From: Flavobacteriales bacterium | GTDB taxonomy: Bacteria > Bacteroidota > Bacteroidia > Flavobacteriales_F > PHOS-HE28 | Reading direction: 5' to 3' | Assembly (NCBI GenBank): GCA_016787985.1 | Contig: JAEUTC010000250.1 | Span: forward strand, 1 to 33,298 | DNA length: 33,298 nucleotides | Shown here: one piece after another, positions 14,748 to 21,181 of the stretch | Numbering within the stretch: position 1 is the first letter of the stretch | Layout of the letters: each line of letters begins with the position of its first letter | The notes under the pieces: model-generated | What the model was told of the DNA's origin: nothing | What the model saw: the letters and a program-made list of their open reading frames with translations, nothing else | The model's database searches: none | Position numbers and translations under genes: made by a program

Positions 14748-15908
14748 ATGAAAAAAGTCGCCATCCTCGGCTCCACGGGCTCCATCGGCACGCAGGCGTT
14801 GGACGTGGTGCGCGAGCAGCCGGACCACTTCGAGGTGGAGTTGCTCAGTTGCGGCAACAATGTGGACCTGCTCATCCAGCAGGCGTTGGAGTTCAAGCCG
14901 AACGCGGTGGTCATCGGCGATGCGGCGAAGCTCGAAGCCACGAAGGACGCGCTCTTCCCAGCGGGCATCAAAGCGTATGCTGGTGCGGAAGCGTTGGAGC
15001 AATGTGTGCGCATGGAAGGCATCGAACTGGTGCTCACCGCACTGGTGGGCTACGCCGGTCTGCGGCCCACCTTGGCGGCGATCGACGCGGGCAAACACAT
15101 CGCCCTGGCCAATAAGGAGACCTTGGTGGTGGCCGGTGAACTGGTGACGAAGGCGGCGCGCGACAAGGGCGTGAACATCTACCCTGTCGACAGCGAACAC
15201 AGCGCCATCTTCCAATGCCTCGCAGGCGAGTGGCACAACCCGATCGAGAAGATCGTGCTCACCGCGAGTGGCGGTCCGTTCCGGGGGAAGTCGCGCGAGG
15301 ATCTGGCGAAGGTCACCAAGGCGCAGGCACTCAAGCATCCCAACTGGGACATGGGAGCGAAGATCACGATCGACAGCGCCAGCCTGATGAACAAAGGGCT
15401 GGAGGCGATCGAAGCGAAGTGGCTTTTCAACTTGAAGGCCGAGCAGATCGAGATCATCGTACATCCGCAGAGCATCATCCACAGCATCGTGCAGTTCCGC
15501 GATGGCAGCATGAAAGCGCAGATGGGTCTGCCGGATATGAAATTGCCGATCCAGTACGCCATGGCCTACCCGGATCGCCTGCCCACCTCGTGGCCGCGGT
15601 TCGATTTCACGAAATATCCAGCGCTCACCTTCGAGCAGCCCGACTTGAAGACCTTCCGCAACCTGGCCTTGGCGTTGGAGGCCATGGAGAAGGGCGGTAA
15701 TGCTCCGTGTGTGCTCAATGCCGCCAATGAAGTGGCCGTGGAACTCTTCCTCCAGGACCGTATCGGTTTCCTGGAGATGAGCGACCTCATCGCGGATACG
15801 CTGAACACGGTCCCATTCGTTCCACAACCTGAACTAGCCGACCTCCAAGCCAGCGACGCCGAAGCACGGCGCGTGGCACGCGAACGCACCCCTGCATGGA
15901 ATTCCTGA
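14748..15908 (+). CDS. dxr: 1-deoxy-D-xylulose 5-phosphate reductoisomerase (MEP pathway)
   Basis: A 386-residue cytosolic enzyme that converts DXP to 2-C-methyl-D-erythritol 4-phosphate with NADPH, the committed step of non-mevalonate isoprenoid synthesis. The NADPH site ILGSTGSIGTQAL is at 5-17. Metal ligands lie in DSEHSA (D148, S149, E150, close to E. coli D150/S151/E152). HPNWDMGAKITIDSASLMNK and HPQSIIHSIVQFRDG follow in the expected order. Length is typical. The frame is open further upstream, but MKK at 14748 begins the fold (an ATG at 14724 would add eight residues). The 3' end overlaps the rseP start by 13 nt, so the two are coupled; dxr-rseP adjacency is common in bacteria. Confidence 0.97.
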   Translation: MKKVAILGSTGSIGTQALDVVREQPDHFEVELLSCGNNVDLLIQQALEFKPNAVVIGDAAKLEATKDALFPAGIKAYAGAEALEQCVRMEGIELVLTALVGYAGLRPTLAAIDAGKHIALANKETLVVAGELVTKAARDKGVNIYPVDSEHSAIFQCLAGEWHNPIEKIVLTASGGPFRGKSREDLAKVTKAQALKHPNWDMGAKITIDSASLMNKGLEAIEAKWLFNLKAEQIEIIVHPQSIIHSIVQFRDGSMKAQMGLPDMKLPIQYAMAYPDRLPTSWPRFDFTKYPALTFEQPDLKTFRNLALALEAMEKGGNAPCVLNAANEVAVELFLQDRIGFLEMSDLIADTLNTVPFVPQPELADLQASDAEARRVARERTPAWNS

Positions 15909-17239
15909 TCAAAGCCGCTCAGCTCATCCTGAGCCTCTCCATACTCGTTGTCCTCCACGAGCTAGGCCACTTCCTGCCCGCGCGCTGGTTCAAGATCCGC
16001 GTGGAGAAGTTCTACCTCTTCTTCGATCCGTGGTTCTCGCTCTTCAAGAAGAAGGTGGGCGACACCGAATACGGCGTGGGTTGGTTGCCGCTCGGCGGGT
16101 ACGTGAAGATCAGCGGCATGGTGGACGAGAGCATGGACAAGGAGCAGATGGCCCAGCCCGCACAGCCGTGGGAGTTCCGCAGCAAACCCGCCTGGCAGCG
16201 CCTGATCGTGATGATCGGTGGCGTCACGGTGAACCTCCTGCTCGGCATGCTCATCTACATCATGGTGCTCTTCGTGTGGGGGCGTGAATACCTGCCACTG
16301 GAGAACGCCACCTACGGCATTCACCCGAGCAAAACGCTCGTGGCGGCCGGTGTGCAGGAAGGTGATCGCATCATCAGCATCGACGGCGTGGCACCGAAGA
16401 CCACTGCAGAAGCCGGCAAGGCCATCATGATCGATGCAGCACGCATGCTCGTAGTGGAGCGCAGCGGCGCGCAGGTGACCATCACGCTGCCCGAAGACCT
16501 CAACCAGCAAGCGTTGGCTGCGGGCGAGAAGGAGATCATGGCGGTGCGTCTGCCGTTCTACATCGACAGCATCCTGCCTGGTGGAGCAGCCGCGAAGACC
16601 AGCCTCGCGAAAGGTGACCGCGTGCTTTCCGTGAATGGCAAGACGACGCTCTTCTTCGAGGATTTCCGCAAGGCCATGCAGGACGAGAAAGGCAAGGCGG
16701 TGGCGATCGCCGTGTTGCGCGGATCGGACACGCTGTCGGTGAACGCGCAGGTGGATGCCGAAGGGAAAGTGGGTTTGGGTCCCATGACCTACAAGAAGCT
16801 GGCCGAGCGCGGCGAGGGCTTTGCCACCGTGAAGGAGGAATACGGCTTCTTCGCATCCATCCCGGCGGGCATCAACTATGGGTTGGAAACATTGGGCGGC
16901 TACGTGCGCTCGTTGAAGCTGCTCTTCACCAAGAGCGGTGCCGAGCAGATCGGTGGTTTCGGGGCCATCGGCAACATGTTCCCCGCGAGCTGGGATTGGA
17001 ACGCCTTTTGGAACATGACGGCTTTCCTCAGCATCATCCTGGCCTTCATGAACATCCTACCGATCCCTGCCTTGGATGGAGGCCACGTGCTCTTCCTGCT
17101 CTACGAGATGGTCGCCGGCAAGCCCGCACCCCAGCGGGTGATGGAGGTGGCGCAGATGGTGGGCATGATCCTGCTCTTCGGGCTGATCCTCTTCGCCAAC
17201 GGGAATGATATCTTCAAGGGCATAACCGGCCGCTTCTAG
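15896..17239 (+). CDS. rseP: RseP-type site-2 intramembrane zinc metalloprotease (M50B)
   Basis: A 447-residue inner-membrane protease. HELGH at 21-25 in the first helix supplies two zinc ligands and the catalytic Glu. LDGGH near 393 in a late helix matches the conserved NPDG/LDGGH region carrying the third ligand. Between them lie a membrane helix at about 105-130 and two PDZ-like regions (about 140-205, and about 215-290, which begins PFYIDSILPGGAA). By family it cleaves anti-sigma factors and/or remnant signal peptides. The start lies inside the dxr coding region in another frame (13-nt overlap). Length and order are normal. Confidence 0.93.
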   Translation: MEFLIKAAQLILSLSILVVLHELGHFLPARWFKIRVEKFYLFFDPWFSLFKKKVGDTEYGVGWLPLGGYVKISGMVDESMDKEQMAQPAQPWEFRSKPAWQRLIVMIGGVTVNLLLGMLIYIMVLFVWGREYLPLENATYGIHPSKTLVAAGVQEGDRIISIDGVAPKTTAEAGKAIMIDAARMLVVERSGAQVTITLPEDLNQQALAAGEKEIMAVRLPFYIDSILPGGAAAKTSLAKGDRVLSVNGKTTLFFEDFRKAMQDEKGKAVAIAVLRGSDTLSVNAQVDAEGKVGLGPMTYKKLAERGEGFATVKEEYGFFASIPAGINYGLETLGGYVRSLKLLFTKSGAEQIGGFGAIGNMFPASWDWNAFWNMTAFLSIILAFMNILPIPALDGGHVLFLLYEMVAGKPAPQRVMEVAQMVGMILLFGLILFANGNDIFKGITGRF

Positions 17240-17260
17240 CACGCGGCGAACAGCGAACCC

Positions 17261-17731
17261 ATGGTCGTAGCCCGCGCCAAGGCCCTCTCGGAGAACAAGA
17301 AGCAGCTCACCAAGTTCGTGCTGATCGGTGGGCTGGCGGTGCTCACCGACCTGGTGTGCTACTACATCTTCCTCAACCTTTTCCCCGCCGATGCCTTCGA
17401 GCCCACGCTGGACAACGAGGCGGTGAGCAAGAGCCTCTCTTTCCTCTGTGGTTTGTCCGTTACGTACTGGTTCAACAAACGCTGGACCTGGCGCCGCAAA
17501 GACCGCGATACCGGTCGGTTGATGCGTTTCCTCTTGATCTACGGCATCTCGTTGCTGCTCAATGTGGGCATCAATTCGGGCCTCCTTCACCTGCTTCACA
17601 CGCAAGCCTGGCTCGCTGAGGTGCCGTTCAAGTACTTCTTCGCCTTTGCCGGTGCCACGGGATCCTGCTCGGTCTTCAACTTCGTGGGCCAGAAGTTCTG
17701 GATCTTCAGACCGGGGGAGGAGGAGATCTAG
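17261..17731 (+). CDS. GtrA family small membrane protein
   Basis: A 156-residue protein with four membrane helices and the family signatures KFVLIGGLAVLTDLVCYYIF near the N-terminus, YWFNKRWTWR between helices 2 and 3, and FVGQKFWIF at the C-terminal end. GtrA proteins are thought to help flip undecaprenyl-linked sugars across the inner membrane or act as partners of polyprenyl-phosphate glycosyltransferases. Both GT-C enzymes in this window need such lipid-linked sugars, though neither is adjacent. It follows rseP by 21 nt and may be in the dxr-rseP transcript. The repeat/transposase element begins 24 nt after its stop. Confidence 0.88.
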   Translation: MVVARAKALSENKKQLTKFVLIGGLAVLTDLVCYYIFLNLFPADAFEPTLDNEAVSKSLSFLCGLSVTYWFNKRWTWRRKDRDTGRLMRFLLIYGISLLLNVGINSGLLHLLHTQAWLAEVPFKYFFAFAGATGSCSVFNFVGQKFWIFRPGEEEI

Positions 17732-17754
17732 TCCGATCCCGTTATTTGCCTTGG

Positions 17755-17922
17755 ATCAGGGCCAAAGGCCCGCCACATACCAGCCTCCACCGTAGGTGGT
17801 GGCTTAAGGGAGATGTGATGCTCGGAGGGCTGAAGGCCCGACCCATAGCGGGGCTGCTCGATCCCGAGAACAACGTTCAACGAAATCGCCCTTTCCCGGC
17901 TAGCTGGTGGTTATCGGAATTC
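17755..17922 (+). repeat. Tandem repeat unit 1 (168 bp)
   Basis: It begins ATCAGGGCCAAAGGCCCG. It contains hairpin 1 GGGCC-aaa-GGCCC, the box CACATACCAGCC, hairpin 2 (17782-17804, AGCCtCCACC-gta-GGTGGtGGCT), then GGAGGGCTGAAGGCCCGA with hairpin GGGC-tgaag-GCCC. A spacer of about 70 nt follows, ending GGTTATCGGAATTC. Confidence 0.9.
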
Positions 17923-18090
17923 ATCAGGGCCAAAGGCCCGCCACATACCAGCCTCCACCGCAGGTGGTGGCTGAAGGGAGATGTGATGCTCGGAGGGCTG
18001 AAGGCCCGACCCATAGCGGGGCTGCTCGATCCCGAGAACAACGTTCAACGAAATCGCTCTTTTCCGGCTAGCTGGTGGTTATCGGAATTC
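17923..18090 (+). repeat. Tandem repeat unit 2 (168 bp)
   Basis: A near-identical copy of unit 1 with only a few substitutions, for example loop GCA instead of GTA in hairpin 2 and GGCTGAAG for GGCTTAAG. The period is exactly 168, so any reading frame runs through unbroken, which creates a false open reading frame across all units. Confidence 0.9.
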
Positions 18091-18193
18091 ATCAGGGCCA
18101 AAGGCCCGCTTCATACCAGCCTCCACCGCAGGTGGTGGCTTAAGGGAGATGTGATACTCGGAGGGCTGAAGGCCCGACCCATAGCAGGGGCGA
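18091..18193 (+). repeat. Partial repeat unit 3, joined to the 3' end of the transposase gene
   Basis: It matches units 1 and 2 through GGCCCGACCCATAGC and then runs straight into the transposase stop codon (18194-18196, minus strand). The following about 30 nt, the end of the transposase gene, still resemble the spacer of units 1 and 2 (22 of 30 by hand alignment). Confidence 0.85.
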
Positions 18194-18649
18194 TCAATCC
18201 CACAAGTAACGTTCATCGAATTCGATGCCATGTTCGATGAGAAGGGAACGATACTCATCCTGGAATTTCGAAACACGGTGGTGGGCTGCTTGACCATCGA
18301 TGTAGTCCAATAGACGCCCAAGATCCGCATGGCCGATGGAGATGGCCGCATACCCTTGTTGCCAGGCGAAATCCCGCAAGGCTGGATACTGTTCCTTGAT
18401 CCACCGCGAAGAGCTCGTCTTCAGTTTCTGCACGAGTTCGGCTGCGGATATCGTGCGAGAAAGACGGATCTCTAGGTGATCATGGTCTTCAACACCACCA
18501 ACCAGATAGCATTCGCAGCGTTCCAACGTGCGAACCGTGCTGGCCATGTAGGCGTGGATGTTCCTCTGCAGGGGTTCTTGGATCCACGGGTGACGGTGCT
18601 TGGTGCTGAATACCACGTGGATGATGATCTGACCGAGTAACTGGGGCAT
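18194..18649 (-). CDS. Y1 (HUH) transposase, IS200/REP-associated (RAYT-like)
   Basis: A 151-residue single-domain Y1_Tnp protein. It starts MPQLLGQIIIHVVFSTKHR, carries the HUH region GVEDHDHLEI (His-Asp-His at about 55-57), LVQKLKTSSSRWIKEQ, FAWQQGYAAISI, the catalytic Tyr in LLDYIDGQAAHHR, and ends EFDERYLWD, the usual end of Bacteroidota IS200-like transposases. These enzymes cut and join single-stranded DNA at hairpin ends through a 5'-phosphotyrosine. The middle HUH residue is normally hydrophobic, so Asp is unusual and may affect metal binding. All other motifs are intact and there is no frameshift, so it may be functional. Flanking structured repeats on both sides are the likely substrates. 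Confidence 0.88.
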   Translation of the reverse strand: MPQLLGQIIIHVVFSTKHRHPWIQEPLQRNIHAYMASTVRTLERCECYLVGGVEDHDHLEIRLSRTISAAELVQKLKTSSSRWIKEQYPALRDFAWQQGYAAISIGHADLGRLLDYIDGQAAHHRVSKFQDEYRSLLIEHGIEFDERYLWD

Positions 18650-18693
18650 GATGGAAGTAGTCTAAGGATGAGTGAACGTGATTGGTGGCCTTT

Positions 18694-18701
18694 CCAATAT
18701 A
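18694..18701 (-). promoter_or_regulatory. -7-like element TATATTGG upstream of the transposase gene
   Basis: On the minus strand TATATTGG lies 44 nt before the ATG at 18649. It is the same octamer as before the M48 gene. It is a weak candidate. Confidence 0.25.
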
Positions 18702-18731
18702 GGCAATAGGCCAAGGAGCTGGGTTGATGCA

Positions 18732-18817
18732 TCGGGCCTTCAGCCCTCCATTTAAGATCGGCGTCTCCAGCCCATGGCAGAGCCATGGGCTGGTATGTGT
18801 CAGGCCTTCAGCCTTCC
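18732..18817 (-). repeat. Inverted right-hand copy of the structured repeat
   Basis: Read on the minus strand it has the left-hand order: AGGC-tgaag-GCCT hairpin, CACATACCAGCC box, a perfect 12-bp hairpin (18767-18793, CCAGCCCATGGC and its complement, loop 3 nt), then GGAGGGCTGAAGGCCCGA. The central hairpin sequence is different from the left copies but pairs fully, and the outer AGCC/GGCT is kept. Confidence 0.8.
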
Positions 18818-19030
18818 ATGGAACGGTTCCCGATCGCGTGATCCGTTCCGGTCGGTGATCGGTCAGCGGTAGGCTACTGACCCGTTACCGCTTGAATTGC
18901 ATCAGCCTGGAGAACTTTCGTGGAGAGGTGCTCTACCATGTGCATCCACGCTGGCGAGTTGTCTTAGGTCGTACGATCGTGTCGGAAAGACCCCCCGAAC
19001 CTCCGCCGCCCGATCCACGTACAAACCACC
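18818..19030. other. Intergenic region before the response regulator, with two weak inverted repeats
   Basis: Contains GGAACGG / CCGTTCC (about 18820-18849) and GGTCAG / CTGACC (about 18862-18883). No gene could be supported; short frames here overlap and resemble no protein. Confidence 0.4.
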
Positions 19031-19390
19031 ATGCCACATGTGGTGCTCGTGGAGGACGACGCGCTCGTCCGCAAGCTGCTGGAGAAAAGGCTGGTCACCG
19101 CCGGCTGGGATGTCAGCGCCCTGCGTGATGGCCGTGGGCTGTTGACCTACCTCAACGAGCGACCGGCGGACCTCATCCTCATCGACCTCGGCCTGCCGCA
19201 CATCGATGGCTTGGCCCTGGTGGAGAACCTGCGCGCCTGCGGCATCGACACCCCGGTGATGATCCTCACCGCCTATGAGCTGCCGCACCTGCACGCCACC
19301 GTGCGCAGCACCGGGGCGAACGAGCTCGTGCAGAAGCCCTACGACCAAGAAGACCTGCTCCGACGCATGAAGCGCTTGTTGGCGGCATAA
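19031..19390 (+). CDS. Single-domain response regulator (CheY-like receiver)
   Basis: A 119-residue receiver domain with no output domain. The acidic pocket is E8/D9/D10, the phosphoacceptor is D52 in LIDLGLP, the switch residue is T80 in MILTAYE and the conserved Lys is K102 in VQKPYD. All phosphorylation residues are present, so it should accept phosphate from a histidine kinase or act in a phosphorelay. No kinase is adjacent; the only sensor-like protein in the window (27.3-29.7 kb) has no kinase domain. The start is the ATG just before MPHVVLVEDD. Confidence 0.92.
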   Translation: MPHVVLVEDDALVRKLLEKRLVTAGWDVSALRDGRGLLTYLNERPADLILIDLGLPHIDGLALVENLRACGIDTPVMILTAYELPHLHATVRSTGANELVQKPYDQEDLLRRMKRLLAA

Positions 19391-19399
19391 GTGCCCCTG

Positions 19400-19428
19400 C
19401 TGTCATCGCGAACGAAGTGAAGCGACAG
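19400..19428. repeat. Short imperfect palindrome resembling a widespread intergenic repeat
   Basis: CTGTC-ATCGCGAACGAAGTGAAG-CGACAG: the ends pair, and the core CGCGAACGAAGTGAAGCGA resembles the GTCATTGCGAACGAAGTG-type element I recall from many bacterial genomes. It is intergenic between the response regulator and the FAD oxidoreductase. Confidence 0.4.
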
Positions 19429-19430
19429 CC

Positions 19431-19484
19431 CCTGCTCCTGCTCCTGCTCCTGCCCCTGCCCCTGCCCCTGCCCCTGCTCCTGTC
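19431..19484. repeat. Hexanucleotide tandem repeat (CCTGCY), nine copies
   Basis: Nine 6-nt units: CCTGCT x3, CCTGCC x4, CCTGCT, then the divergent CCTGTC. It lies 46 nt before the -7-like element of the next gene. Length change by slippage is plausible and could alter promoter spacing or activity there. Confidence 0.9.
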
Positions 19485-19530
19485 TCGCCAGCCGAAGCCT
19501 ATGGGAAGGCACGGCCCCTGCATTTCCACC

Positions 19531-19538
19531 GACCTTTG
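19531..19538 (+). promoter_or_regulatory. -7-like element GACCTTTG, 5 nt before GTG
   Basis: GACCTTTG, then CGCCT, then GTG at 19544. It is the same octamer as upstream of the Sua5 gene and supports the GTG start. Confidence 0.5.
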
Positions 19539-19543
19539 CGCCT

Positions 19544-20584
19544 GTGCGCGCGCCTTCGTTCACCCACGACGTCATCATCATCGGACAGGGTCTTGCGGGC
19601 TCCGTTCTGTCCATCACCTTGCAACAGCGCGGTAAGCGTGTGGTGGTCTTCGATGCGCCCTTGCCGGGTAGGGCATCGGAAGTGGCGGCCGGGTTGGTGA
19701 ATCCGGTATCGCTGCGGCGCACCGTGCTCACGTGGCGGGCTTCTGAAATGCTGGCCATCGCCGGTGCGTTCTACCGCGATCTCGGCTTGCAGTACGATCA
19801 GGTGTTCTGGCACCCCATGCCGCTCGTCGCCGTGTTCCCCACCGCACAGGAGGCGGGCATCTGGCAATTGCGCACCAAGGAAGCTGACACCGGGCGTTTC
19901 GTGCGTATGGATACCGTTCCTCACCCCGCGTTGGATGCGCTGCCTCAACCCTACGGTCGTGGCATCATCGACCGTTGTGCTTGGGTGGATGTGTCCAGGC
20001 TTCTGGCAGCGCACCGCCATGAACTACGGAGCAGCGGAGGACTGCGCGAAGAGCAAGTGAAGGCGGATGACATCCTCCGCTACGAGGATGGCATCGCGGT
20101 GCGCGAGGCGGTGGCGCCATTGCTCGTGCATTGTGCTGGTCCTTTCGCCGAGGTACACGGCTTGGTACCGGTGAAGGGCGAAGGCCTTACGGTGCGCATA
20201 CCGGGACTTGAATTGGATCGCATCGTACACCGCGGCGTGTTCCTCTTGCCGATGGGCAATGAGGTCTACCGTGTAGGAGCCACCTTCAAATGGGACGATG
20301 TCTGGAGCGGCCCCTCGGAAGAAGCGCGTCATTATCTGCTGGATCGCACCGAACGGTTGGTGGAGCGCGAGGTGGAAGTGCTGGACCACTGGTGTGGTGT
20401 ACGACCGGCCTCGAAGGATCGCCGACCTCTCCTTGGGCACACCGGGCCGCACGAAGTGGTGTTCAACGGCCTGGGCTCGCGCGGTGTGGCGCTGGCGCCG
20501 TGGTGTGCGCAGCAGTTATGTGCTCACCTGTACGATGGGAAGGAGTTGGATGAAGAGGTAAGGGTGGGGAGGTTCAGTGGTTAG
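19544..20584 (+). CDS. FAD-dependent oxidoreductase (DAO / glycine-oxidase-like fold)
   Basis: A 346-residue flavoenzyme of the D-amino-acid oxidase superfamily. The N-terminal dinucleotide-binding motif is VIIIGQGLAGSVLS (about 10-23), followed by the acid ending strand 2 (VVVFDA). The DAO-like central region contains the substrate domain (HCAGPFAEVHGLVPVKGEGLT), and the C-terminal FAD-contact segment is near WCGVRPASKDRRPLLG. It probably oxidises an amine or amino acid, but the substrate cannot be told. The start is GTG with a promoter-like octamer 5 nt upstream. It converges with and overlaps the YecM-like gene by 11 nt at the 3' ends. Confidence 0.85.
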   Translation: MRAPSFTHDVIIIGQGLAGSVLSITLQQRGKRVVVFDAPLPGRASEVAAGLVNPVSLRRTVLTWRASEMLAIAGAFYRDLGLQYDQVFWHPMPLVAVFPTAQEAGIWQLRTKEADTGRFVRMDTVPHPALDALPQPYGRGIIDRCAWVDVSRLLAAHRHELRSSGGLREEQVKADDILRYEDGIAVREAVAPLLVHCAGPFAEVHGLVPVKGEGLTVRIPGLELDRIVHRGVFLLPMGNEVYRVGATFKWDDVWSGPSEEARHYLLDRTERLVEREVEVLDHWCGVRPASKDRRPLLGHTGPHEVVFNGLGSRGVALAPWCAQQLCAHLYDGKELDEEVRVGRFSG

Positions 20585-21068
20585 GCTCCTCTTCCCCCGC
20601 GATCACCTCCTCCAACGCCTGCCGGTGGAACTTCACACTGAAGCCGGCATAGTTGAGCCGCACGTCGGCATTGCGTTGCTTCTCGGCACCGCTCAAGTCC
20701 CAATTCAGTTGAGGTAAGCGCGCAGCGAAGGCCTTCGGCTCTTCATCCACCACGAATTCCGCATGTTCCCAACCTTCGGGATAGGGGCTGCCGTTCTTCG
20801 GTGCTGGTAGTTCCACCAAATCGATGCGTCGCCCCTGGAAGGTGAACGGTGTGTGCAACTTGAAGGTGGCGATCGGTCGGCCGCCGATGGTGTGTTCGCC
20901 CAAGCACCTGCCGTTCTTGGAAAGCAGCTCCTTCATCGCTGCATAGCGTGCGGTGGTCTCCACGCGGTAGCACAAATGGTCGAGCGGCCAACCGTCCGTC
21001 ACGAGGCCATCGTTAGCAAGCGTTTTGAGAAGCCGCGTTAGAAAAGGAGAAGGGTCGGGCAGTTGCAC
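20574..21068 (-). CDS. YecM-like VOC-fold protein
   Basis: A 164-residue protein resembling the E. coli YecM family, a vicinal-oxygen-chelate fold of unknown function. Matching stretches are DHLCYRVETTARY, NGRCLGEHTIGGRPIATFKL, IDLVELPAPKNGSPYPEGWE and HAEFVVDEE, with His and Glu residues where VOC proteins bind metal. The frame is open to 21179, but I choose the GTG at 21066-21068: CATCTTCG ends 4 nt before it, the family fold begins just after, and the longer form would run into the promoter of the divergent A2M gene. The stop codon lies inside the 3' end of the FAD oxidoreductase gene. Confidence 0.78.
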   Translation of the reverse strand: MQLPDPSPFLTRLLKTLANDGLVTDGWPLDHLCYRVETTARYAAMKELLSKNGRCLGEHTIGGRPIATFKLHTPFTFQGRRIDLVELPAPKNGSPYPEGWEHAEFVVDEEPKAFAARLPQLNWDLSGAEKQRNADVRLNYAGFSVKFHRQALEEVIAGEEEPNH

Positions 21069-21072
21069 GGCG

Positions 21073-21080
21073 CGAAGATG
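21073..21080 (-). promoter_or_regulatory. -7-like element CATCTTCG, 4 nt before GTG
   Basis: On the minus strand, CATCTTCG, then CGCC, then GTG at 21068. It matches AnnTTCG with the recurrent spacing and decides the start of the YecM-like gene. Confidence 0.45.
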
Positions 21081-21156
21081 GAACGCGGGCTGCGAAGAAA
21101 GAAGGCGCAGAAGAACGGTCCGTGTTTTGGATGGGGTGCGATCGCCCCCCGCTGCT

Positions 21157-21164
21157 GACCTTTG
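21157..21164 (+). promoter_or_regulatory. -7-like element GACCTTTG before the A2M gene
   Basis: GACCTTTG ends 17 nt before the ATG at 21182. Together with the minus-strand element at 21073-21080 it forms a divergent promoter region of about 90 bp. Confidence 0.45.
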
Positions 21165-21181
21165 CGGCGAACCCATCACGC

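Larger units (their letters stand above)
17755..18817. mobile_element. REP/IS200-like element: three tandem repeat units, Y1 transposase gene, inverted repeat copy
   Basis: On the left are two full 168-bp direct repeats and a partial third; then the transposase gene on the minus strand; then on the right an inverted copy of the same structured sequence (18732-18817). Shared pieces are CACATACCAGCC and GGAGGGCTGAAGGCCCGA, present on the left in direct and on the right in reverse orientation. Around them are hairpins whose sequence differs between the two sides while the pairing is kept. This is the layout of REP sequences or IS200-type ends with their HUH/Y1 transposase. Exact boundaries and target site are not known. 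Confidence 0.75.

Noticed and set aside
17746..18240. Open frame of 164 codons across the repeats
   Set aside because: It exists only because the repeat period (168) is divisible by three; the translation is the same 56 residues repeated and resembles no protein.
18892..19128. Overlapping short frames upstream of the response regulator
   Set aside because: They run into the receiver domain in other frames and have no recognisable motifs.
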